Assembly (NCBI GenBank): GCA_950295325.1
Contig: OX485808.1
Coordinates: 22,714,527-22,774,526 of the forward strand
Source of the DNA: Polytrichum commune
Lineage: Eukaryota; Streptophyta; Polytrichopsida; Polytrichales; Polytrichaceae
Direction of reading: 5' to 3'
DNA: 60,000 bases
The position numbers and the translations under genes are program-made. Under the pieces are notes generated by a model that ran no database searches, was not told the DNA's origin, and was given only the letters and a program-made list of their open reading frames with translations. Positions 48,543 to 57,550 of this stretch are shown here, piece by piece; position 1 is the first letter of the stretch, and each line of letters starts with the position of its first letter.

Positions 48543-48588
48543 CTCCGGCCCCCCCTAGGCGGGACCGGAGTTCTTCTTCTTCTTCTTC
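48543..48588 (+). other. 3'-terminal stem-loop and (TTC)n tail of LINE copy 2
   Basis: ctccggcccc (48543) and gggaccggag (48561-48570) form a 10-bp stem with one mismatch, followed at once by (TTC)n to 48588. Copy 1 has a stem at the same place with changed bases but kept pairing, and a different tail unit. Confidence 0.65.
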
Positions 48589-48647
48589 CTGACAAGAATA
48601 GTAACCGAATAAGGGTTGTCCACCTTAAAGACAGTAGGAGCTTCTCA

Positions 48648-49018
48648 ATACACTAAATATTATATTTAGTGTCTCCAATTTCTATTTGTCTTTTTTAATA
48701 CTAATTGTAAACCACATGTGTGGTGTCACCAACACAAAATGTAAACCTAACATTATTTGTCATGCCTTGTAGTAACAATTGGGCATGAAATAAAAACAAT
48801 TTACAATCTTGCATCCAAATTTCAATCATCCATACACTATTTCATTACAAGAATGTTAGCATTTAGAATAACACAAAAGTGGTTTCAATGATTGGGATGG
48901 AATTCATCGAAATTCCAATATGGGGATATTTCATCCATACTTCAATGTCGGGATGGATGTCATCCACATTTCAATCATAAGTTACCAGAGTGACATAAAA
49001 TATCATAGACACCAAATA
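48648..49018. mobile_element. CACTA-like MITE, worn copy
   Basis: Starts atacactaaatattatattt followed by agtgtc and finishes atcatagacaccaaatac. Inside, aacctaacattatttgtcat is shared with 28000-28297. It lies directly between the LINE tail and a Harbinger-type MITE. Confidence 0.55.
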
Positions 49019-49027
49019 CAAGAGTTA

Positions 49028-49518
49028 GGGCCACGAGCCAAGAGCCGTGACCATGCAATTATTGAGAGCCCAAAAGAAAATGTCGAAAGGTTGTCCCAAG
49101 ACATCTCCAAAATCATGTAGCGTGGTCATGGACCCTCAAGTGTAGTGTGAAGTCATATGTGACTGGTCCCTCAACCAAATGCTATTTCAATGAATGTCTA
49201 TTCATGCGGGTCCTCACACATGATAAAATAAAGTAAATCAACGGTTGTGAGCGTTCGGAGTGCCATGGTCTCCCGGTTTTGTGTTAGGCCCACTTGCAAG
49301 AGGTGGTTTTTGAAAATAGTCCAAGTGACCATGAAACATGATCCATTCGAAGCCATGTAGGAATCCGTGTAGACTTTACATCCATCTTGCATTCATATGC
49401 TCCATTGGTCCCTCAAGCACAGTGTGAAGCGAACTTGGACCGGCTCCGCCTTTTCCACCAATGAGAGTGCCTGAAGTGTAATGGTCACGGGCTCTCAGTC
49501 TCGTGTGTGAAGTGGCCC
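49028..49518. mobile_element. PIF/Harbinger-type MITE, copy 2
   Basis: Ends gggccacgagccaagagccg and tgtgtgaagtggccc with TTA on both sides (49025-49027, 49519-49521). Nearly full-length reverse complement of copy 1 at 28377-28876. It ends about 240 bp upstream of the BABAM1-like start codon, so it may overlap that gene's promoter. Confidence 0.85.
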
Positions 49519-49758
49519 TTAGTTTAGCACTCATGAACTGAAGCTGCCAGGCATACTTTGGCAATTTTGGCAAAATCGATCGAAGCATTCGAGCGGCGTC
49601 GGCAACAATCGGAGGAGCTGGGGGCTTTGCAAATTGTTCAAAGTTCTGCCATGGAACTCTGCTTTTTCTGCGAAGGTTATCATCTGCAAGTGCGAAACAA
49701 GGGTTAGGGTTTAGGGTGGGGGGTTTGGTTCGTTTACGAGAGGGAGGAATTGAGGACG

Positions 49759-52700
49759 ATGCAAGGGCAGGAGGCGATGGAGGGGGCTTTGAGAGAGGAG
49801 GATCAGCAGCCACAGCTGCGCTACGAGATGCGGGGAATGGGGCACACACCAGAGGACATCTTGTTTTGTGTGGACGCGGATGTGGAGGTGAATGTGGAGA
49901 TGAAGGTGGGAGGTGGGAAAGTAGTAGGGGGAGGAGGAGGAGGAGGAGGGATGAGCCGGCTGGACGCCATCAAGCAGGCCATCCTCCTCTTCGTGCATTC
50001 CAAGCTCACGGTGCATCCGCAACATAAATTTGCCTTCGCCACTTTACACAACACAGCCTCCTGGGTAACGAAGGAGCTCTTTCTCAGTCAAATTGAACTC
50101 GATTTTTGTCTCGCGACGTTCCTCAGTCCTGCGGTTCGATGGTTGCTATGAGGAATTTGACATCGTATTTGTATCTCTTGGTATAGCAAAGGGAAGTGGC
50201 ATAAGAGCGTTGATGATCGTTGAAAATTCTAAGATTACTACGGCAAGGAATGGTCCTTCTCTGAAATTTTCCGGTTTAATTTCACAATGCTTTCAGAAAG
50301 AGCAAGTCTATGGAATCCAAGCAGTGTTCTGTCTCTTGTGGCTGAGCTACGTTGTTCGTTTCTCAGCCCTGCGGTGGTTTGATGGTTGCTGCGAGAGATT
50401 TGACGTCTTGTTTTGATCTCGTGGTATAGTAAAGGGAAGTGGCATAAGAGTGTTGATGGTGGTTGAAATTTTAAGATTACTACGGCAAGGAATGGCCCTT
50501 ATTTGAAATTTTCTGGCTCAATTTCTCAATGCTTTCAGAAAGCGTAAGGCTACGGAATCCGGGCAATGTGATCGCATCGCTCTCATAATTTACATTGGGT
50601 GACTTCTCATACTTATGGGCTAAGAAGAAGGGTTACGAGGCAATGTAGGAGCAAGCGGATTCATCTTGGCAATCATGTTGACGATGGTTGACATTATAAT
50701 ACGGCAAGGAATGTTCGTTATCTGAATCTTGTTTCGGTTTTAATTTCACAATGCTTTAAAAAGAGCAAGTTTACAGAATCCAAGGAATGTGATCCCACCG
50801 CCGTCATAATTTACATTTGGCTGACTAAGAAGAAGGGTTACAAGAGCGAATGTTGGAGCAAGAGCATTCATCTCGGCAATGACGCCATTGCCGGGATCAA
50901 TTAGAAAGCCCTAATTAGTCACAGCACTTGCAAAATTTTCGGTTTCGTCATAGAAGGGGCCTAAGAGGTTGTAAGCTAATTAGTCAAAAGCTCTTACAAG
51001 CATAAGGTTGAGAGCTTCAAGAAAGGAGCCTTCTCATTTGGCGGGGATCCTCTTACGTATGCTTGCTCACTCAAGTCCACTTTACCCCTGAGCTTTCAAC
51101 TTGAGAGCTTGAATTCTTCACCGGGTTTATCTCAACGCGTAGATGACACCTTTATGGATCTCACTTGGAGAGAATTACGACAACCTCTCGGTCAAAATCC
51201 TAAGCTCCATTATGCAAGGTTGCTTACGAATGTTGAGAATTCGAGCTCTCGTTTTGTGGGTGCCAAGCCAATGCGCTTCCAAGAAAATTTTGGCTTGTCA
51301 TTGATTCTCCTTTGCCACTCCCCCCTACATCTCATTTTGAGCATGGTGAATTTATACTTGCTCAAACTACCTGAGTGCATGAGGGATTGGACAAATTCTC
51401 AGTAACTTGAGTTTTGGATGAAAACTTGTCACATCCAAGCATCAAAGTCCAGTAACTTAGAAGTTTGCGCTCTCAACTCGAGCTCTATTGTAAAAGGGTT
51501 TAGGTCCAAGTGAGTACATCAACAGAGCTGAAAACCCTGGTTTTATTCTGCACTAACATCTCGTCTCCTGTGGCCTGCAGCTTCGGAGGGAATTCACAAA
51601 TGATACCGACGTTATTAGCCATGTGGTGCGTGGACTTGCTGCGTCAGGCTCCTTCCCACGCTGTGATTTATCAGAGCTTTTTCGCATGGCTGCAGGGGAG
51701 GCACAGCAATCACATGCTTTGGACAGAAGGCTTAGAGTGGTAATTGAATGCTACACACTTGTTTTCATCCCCATCTCCATCTTGGAATAAACAAACCTTC
51801 AAGTCTTCTGTTCCAAGTCAACCATGCTCACCACTCAACATTTGAAGTATCATGAAGATCTCTAGGGTATGTAAACATGTCACACTTTTCGATCAAGTTA
51901 AATTAAATAAGGGGAAAAGTGATTCCTGTTGAGGATCGTTTTCGATATTCTTCAGTGTGAGCATGTTCAAATATCATGCTGTTGCAGAAAACTGAGGTCT
52001 AGATTTCTGGTTACTTTGGTGACAAATTCGTGCACGTTTGCAATCTGCAAGCAAATGAATCATTGGTAGTCCGCAACCTTTTCTTTGTGCTCCAGTTGTC
52101 TTCAGAGGGTTATCATGGCTTGTACAGCCTACTTCACTCCAGTCTGTATTTCCCACATGGCATCCCCTGTATCCAAGTTGGAACTCATGAAAGTGAATGG
52201 TCTATGTTCTTCTGTACCCAAATTAGACCTGTAAATTAGTGGTATACCGGTGACCATCCTAACTCCCATGTTCTATTAGAATGATCTAATGCCTGAATTG
52301 TTGTTATGAATATGAGGTTGCACCACATATGGATATAGATGTTAAGTATTCAGACATATCTTCTCACTTTTGTGCTCCACAGGTGCTTATTTATTGCAGA
52401 TCATCTGTAATGGTGGATCTCTCCATGCAGTGGCTTGATAAGATGCGACTTTTCACCTTCGACGCTTTATATTTACATGATAAGCCAACACGTGAAAACT
52501 GCCCCCAAAGTGTTTATGACTCTCTAGTGGATGTTTTGGAGCGGGTGAGTGAGTTTGAAAGCTACATATTTGAAAGCAGCAGTGGAAGTGCAAGATTACT
52601 TCTCAGGTATGCTTCTTGCATCAGAATAATCCTGTCCATCAGACTTTTATTGTCCAAGTCTAGAATCTTTTCACTTGTCTTGCTTTCTTTGTTGTCATAA

Positions 52701-53497
52701 TAATGCCAGCTCCTGTTAGTCAGGGATTGAATCAACTCTTTGATGCTTTGTAATCCCAAAAGCAGGTAACTAACTACCTATCTATGTTCGAAGAGATTCT
52801 TTGGCAAGCATCTGTTAACAAGTAGGCAATTGTTTGTTTTTCCTATGTCTCTTTGTTTTGGCAATAGAGGTATCCTTCTACTCAATGGGACTTTTGGTTG
52901 AGTTGTTTGGTCTGCATACAACACCTTCCATGTGTGGATGCTTGGGGGTAAGTTTGGAGGTTTGAACAAAGAATGTTCTGTTTGGGTTCATTGAGGGTCA
53001 AACTCATATCAGCATGCCAAGAGGTGCTAAATAAGTTTGGCTCTCAAAGAACCGAATGAGGTTGTTCTTCATTCAAATCCACTACCCCGAGCATGCACCA
53101 CAAGGGGAAAGAAATTTGTTGATTTTGACTCCCTGTAAATAATTTTGATTTTGAATAGGAAATTAGAGGAGATGAACTCCTGACGAAAGTTCCCTTGAGG
53201 TAAAAGGATAATTCTAGTACCTCCAAGTCCTGTCCAAGGTTTAATTAGATTGGTTTAATGCTTAGAGGTCAAAACGTTCAACCTAACACAAACCACTGCA
53301 TTCATTATTTTACCAGGAACACATGCATGCTTCTCTCGCATCCACAGCAGCGTTGCCCACAACATGATTTCGATGCCCCCAAGGATCTTGCAAAGTTGTC
53401 AGCTCCACCTACACCTCCACGCAACAGCACCCCAGGGAGCTTCCCTGTGCCCACAAGGCCTGGGGACGATGAAGCCAGTGCCCCAAGAGCACACTAG
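49759..53497 (+). CDS. BABAM1: BABAM1/MERIT40-like subunit of BRISC and BRCA1-A complexes; four exons
   Basis: Scaffold subunit with a von Willebrand A-like fold in the K63-specific deubiquitinating BRISC complex and the nuclear BRCA1-A complex. Exons: 49759-50064, 51581-51739, 52383-52606, 53317-53497; frames join cleanly into 289 residues. Exon 1 has EDILFCVDADVEVNVEMK, then an eight-Gly run, MSRLDAIKQAILLFVHSKL and HKFAFATLHNTASW. Exon 2 continues LRREFTNDTDVISHVVRGLA and LSELFRMAAGEAQQ. Exon 3 has VLIYCRSSVM, LYLHDKPTRENCPQSVYDSL and YIFESSSGSA. Exon 4 has MLLSHPQQRCPQHDFDAPKD and a Pro-rich tail. Plant homologues share this block order and similar length. Intron 1 (1.5 kb) contains tandem repeats. 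ATG 49759 is the first in-frame start; 49777 is an alternative. Confidence 0.92.
50105..50900 (+). repeat. Tandem repeat in BABAM1 intron 1, unit about 220-240 bp
   Basis: tactacggcaaggaatgg-type words recur near 50236, 50479 and 50700. ttcctcagtcctgcggtt near 50122 recurs as tttctcagccctgcggtg near 50360, and cataatttacattgggtg near 50583 recurs near 50805. Three diverged units fill about half of the intron. Confidence 0.75.
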
Positions 53498-53933
53498 ATC
53501 TATTCTCCAGTGTTTCACAGGACCCAGGTTTCTTTTTGGAGGTCTAAGGCAGGTTTGTACAAAAGTTTCAACTGTAAAGACATGGCACTATTTTTTGCCC
53601 ATTCCTCTGTGCATCAAGCCTCATCCAAATCCCTCCTTCCCAAAAGTCTCAAAATCTACCGGTCTCCTCAACCAGACTAGGGAAGCTGTTTTTGTCACAC
53701 GGAGCTGGTGATGAATATATGCAGTGAAACCACACTTTGCATGCCCAATGTACATCATATTACACCTGACTACACCAGGTATCTTTACAGGCCTAAAGTC
53801 ATTGGGTGATTGTTCATAAAATTTAGTCTTCATTTTCCATCTTGCTGGTTGGAACCCTTGAGAGATAACACTCATTGGCTTCCATTGCAGCAATGGCTAT
53901 GTTTTATGCTCCCTAAGCCTTCACCGAGTACTA
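53498..53933 (+). other. 3' flank of the BABAM1-like gene
   Basis: The 3' UTR begins at 53498. No other feature is visible before the MITE at 53934. Confidence 0.4.
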
Positions 53934-54739
53934 CAGACCTTGGACAACTAACCAACTAATTCAACTATTAGTCAACTAGTTGCCTTTCATAACTATAGGT
54001 GTTTGTGATTTGTAGTTAACTGTAGTTGTTTTAAATTCGGTCTACCAAAAAATCTAGTTAACTATTGTTATATCTAGTTAACTAAATATCTAGTTAACCA
54101 AAGTTGAGCGCAGCTTGTTCATGGAAATTTGTTGTAGTGTTGTAGTGTCACTACACTAAATATGATATTTAGTGTTTGATACACTAAATACGAACGCATA
54201 CACTATATATCACTAACCCTATGAATGTAAGTAACATTAAATGTAAACTCAAACACTAAATATCAACTATGGTAGTATGTGGAAGTTACATGCACGAATT
54301 TAGTGTTAGTAAGAATATGAAAAAAACTTAACTATGATAAAAGGAGAAGGGAGGTGGCAGTAGGGAAGGTGGTGGCGAATTTATGTCTAACACTAATCAT
54401 CAAAGAATTGAAAATTAGTGTTGAGCAAGATAGGGTGGTAAAAACACTAAATATAATCAAACATTGAATATCATATTAGTGTAGTGTGTTATTTGTGTTG
54501 TTGGTGTACATGGAGGTTGTTCCAGAGCTCAACACCGTGAGTTATCGTATAAAGATGTTTCTTGATGATCCTCAGTGGCCCGAGCATGTTAAAGACCCTC
54601 AATTGAAGCAAATCAAGAGGCGAACTTCTTTGAATATATAATAATACTTGAAATTGTTCTAGTTAACTATAGTTGTTCCCTACAATGATTGAAGAAAATC
54701 TAGTTAACTATAGTTATTTTGGCAGTTGTACAAGGTTTG
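53934..54739. mobile_element. hAT-like MITE, copy 2 of the CAGACCTTGG family, carrying a nested CACTA-like MITE
   Basis: Ends CAGACCTTGGACAACTAACC and ttgtacaaggtttg; gagtacta lies on both sides (53926-53933, 54740-54747) without mismatch. The interior shares AACTATAGTTAACT-type words and a caaagttgagcgcagc-type block with copy 1 at 198-863 in reverse orientation. Removing the nested insert (54149-54486) leaves about 468 bp. Confidence 0.85.
54149..54486. mobile_element. CACTA-like MITE, best-preserved copy
   Basis: Starts CACTACACTAAATATGATAT and ends ATATCATATTAGTGTAGTG; the 3-bp duplication tgt lies on both sides (54146-54148, 54487-54489). The CACTA ends and 3-bp duplication fit the CACTA (En/Spm) superfamily. 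338 bp, no coding capacity. Confidence 0.8.
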
Positions 54740-54747
54740 GAGTACTA

Positions 54748-57550
54748 TCACCTTTTTAATATCAATACCTACTATAAATTCTACCTATCTGGCTTTCATA
54801 TTATTATTATTATTATTGAAATAATGCGACATGGCTGTCTCACGTTGCTTGATTTATAGTTCAAGCAAGCCGGTTCATATTTGCCCAACACCACTCTTTG
54901 TGTTATGATAAGTTAAGCACTAAGAAAACTTGGTGTTAATCCTCACAACCCTAGGGTTTGCAACTAAGGTAGAAATACCATAACTTGTTGACCATCCTCT
55001 AGGCGTGCACTATACCGCCGTCATAATGGTGAAGTGCCATTTCTAAAACAGATCATGGCTTGGTGGCAACTTCAATGCGTGCACACTTAGTGTAGCCAAT
55101 GGGAGTCAAGTGTTAATACATTCATGAGGTAACCGATTGAGGCGATGTTATGTATGGAAATGCGGATTACCGTGTTCGGTGTAGGGAGAATCTAGTGAAC
55201 GAGTAGGGGGTTGGGCAACTTTCCACTTTGAAAAATTGTAGCATTTTTTGTATAGGGCAGAAAAATATGAAACAACTTGCATTCTTCATGAATCCTTCTC
55301 GTCTTTCTTGGAAATTCATCTCATGATTGTCAGACCAGACCTTCGATGCGAATCACCTTCTTTTCGCGGGTAATGGTATTTCTACCTTAAACTCAAGGTA
55401 ATTTTCATCTGCTTTACTCTGCAGGAAACGGCCTTTAAACCTCAATCGCGTGTCAACAGAGGAGTTGTATGGGGGGAGCAGCATGCGAAATATCCTTGGC
55501 ACCGTTTACCAAGTATATAGAGTCTGTGCAGGTCAAAGGTGGGCGAGGTTGGCAGGCAAGGCACCCAGTATTAGGGCGTTTTCCCTTACCTCCACCCAGG
55601 TGGCTTCGCCTCCCTCCCCCTTTCTTTTCAACAGCAGGTACCTACTGGGTCTCATTGGAAGGTCTAAATTGCAAGTCGTAAACTGGCAGCTTCTCCCTGC
55701 ATTCCTGTGTTCAACCTCTGTTCAATGTCTTTGGCCAGATAACTTAGTAGGCACAAGGACAACCCCCGTTTCGTATATGTACATCCCCTCTTGATTTCAT
55801 GGCCGCCTCATGACCTTGGTGAATCGTGAGATGGTTGCTTTTTGGGGAGTCAACCTCGGCTTTCTGATTTTTAAGTATCAAAATAGGTATGGAGACTGAT
55901 CGTTGGTGACATGATATGACTCCGGAAAGCATTATATGAAGCTGCACTTATAACTCGGGCTGACTCGTCATGTTGGTGGTGGAGGGGGAGATCTTGGACT
56001 CATTCAAGACGGTCGACGTTTTCAAAACAAGGGTTTTTGTAGGCAAGGTGAGAAGAATTTTGGTTGGCAACACCTATATGCTCGGGGGAGGGTGAAAAGC
56101 GTTGATTGACGTGCTGGAGAGTGCTTTTTTGAGGAAAATTTAACACTTAAAAGTGGGGTTGGAGATCTTAAATTAGTCTAATGAGATGAATTTAGTATGA
56201 ATCTAACACATACATTAGTTCTATGTGTGGAATGTATTATTGCCCAATGGTCCCTCTTATTTTGAGGAGAAATGTCCAAATTCAACTCTGATGCAAAGCA
56301 ATGGTTTTGTAAGGCTTAAAACCACCATTTTCGGTTGGAGTTCAAATCGGATATTTCTACCCAAAAAATGTGACAACCGAAATTATTTTACCTTAGCGTA
56401 TCAAATCCCACTTCATTTGTAAGCCGAAAAGTACTTTGCATTATGTATAATTACTCATCTTCACCACTATCCAATGCACTGAAGAATCAGGTTGATCTTC
56501 CACACACCTTCATTAGCAGGCAAATGTGGTCAATTAACCAGAGTAAGTTGACCATGAAATTGGAATGAACATGTGACCAAAATTGACTACGATCTCTTCC
56601 ACTCTCCACTGACATTGTCCAAAAGAGAAGACCAAAAGCTGTGCTCTAACTTAGTCCACCATGCAACCTTGAAGGTAGTAGGCAACTGCACCAAATGACA
56701 GAAATGGAGGGTATCACATGAATGAAGACCAATCTAATTAAAATGCCCCACTAGAGCAGCTGTTGAGTGTAGTAGCGTGTGAAGATAGATGCCCTGACAA
56801 TATCCCACATCATGAAACTGACTTTCTGCCAGCTGCACATTTAAGAAGCATTTATTTATGTTACTACAGAGAGAATATGAACAAACAATCAGCAAAACTG
56901 ACTTGTGTGCAACCCTGACAACATTGTTGGCAGTGCTTTTCTGAAGATGAGTTACATGGCATTCCAAAGGATAAGAGTATTTCAAGAGGCCTGCCCAGAT
57001 GTTCATGAATATATTTCCACTGCAAGATTAGAGGTGTCCATAAACAAACCATAATGTAAATGGACGACAAAACTGACATTGAAAACAAAATGAGCCATGG
57101 TAAGACTGTTTCTTTCACTTCCTCATGCGAAGCATATTTTCCTTCATAGAATATGCACACTAATTTGTAATATCATAACTTGTCAATACATTGTCTTAAT
57201 CCACATATGGAGCTGCGACTCCATAGCTAGTCCCACATGTAGAACTGTTGCAAGTCTCTCTGAATCTAAGATTGGGGGTAGCTCGGTGAGAGCTAAAAAA
57301 CTGCGAACAGTCACCCACCAAACGTCCAATTTTTTTCCAACAGATAGAAGACAATTTCATGCATCCTCTACAAGTTTTTAACCAAATCAGAGCAATGGCT
57401 CTGAACAACAAATATACTCTTCTGTCCTAGTCTAGTGAGGTCCTGTGAGGAAAAATGCTTTGGTAATGAATGGTACAAGGGGCAAAAAGCGAGAGCTCAC
57501 AACAAACCCCATGTTCTGTTTCAACCTAGAAAAAGGAGGAAGTACTCATA
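54748..57550. other. Intergenic stretch with possible untranslated gene parts
   Basis: Has an (ATT)n run near 54803. Around 55420-55560 there is a gene-like segment with an acceptor (actctgcag) and a donor-like ctgtgcag/gtcaaa, but no long frame. From 56.5 kb on the sequence probably includes the far 3' flank of the histidine kinase gene. Nothing firm. Confidence 0.35.

Larger units (their letters stand above)
45593..48589 (+). mobile_element. LINE copy 2: methyltransferase-like, RNase H, zinc knuckle and restriction-like endonuclease
   Basis: Order on the plus strand: a PCIF1-like domain (45593-46423), RNase H (about 46570-47000), a linker, a CCHC-type knuckle CPICNAQEADTWLH (about 47375) with its last Cys and His, the RHN box and restriction-like endonuclease (about 47455-48000), stop at 48045-48047, then a 3' UTR with antisense tRNA-like region, hairpin and (TTC)n tail. 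No reverse transcriptase motif lies within the copy; it would be upstream, so this is a 5'-truncated copy. A frameshift near 46340-46385, a TGA at 46641-46643 and a lost RNase H aspartate mark it as dead. RNase H plus this endonuclease recalls the Dualen/RandI clade of green algae. Confidence 0.8.

Noticed and set aside
49376-50054. Open frames on the minus strand across BABAM1 exon 1
   Set aside because: They are shadows of the coding exon and its GC-rich flank; they give Pro/Ser-rich products without a family.
50065-50151. Read-through of BABAM1 exon 1 into WVTKELFLSQIE
   Set aside because: The downstream exon begins LRREFTNDTD, which matches plant homologues directly after ASW, in phase from the donor at 50065.
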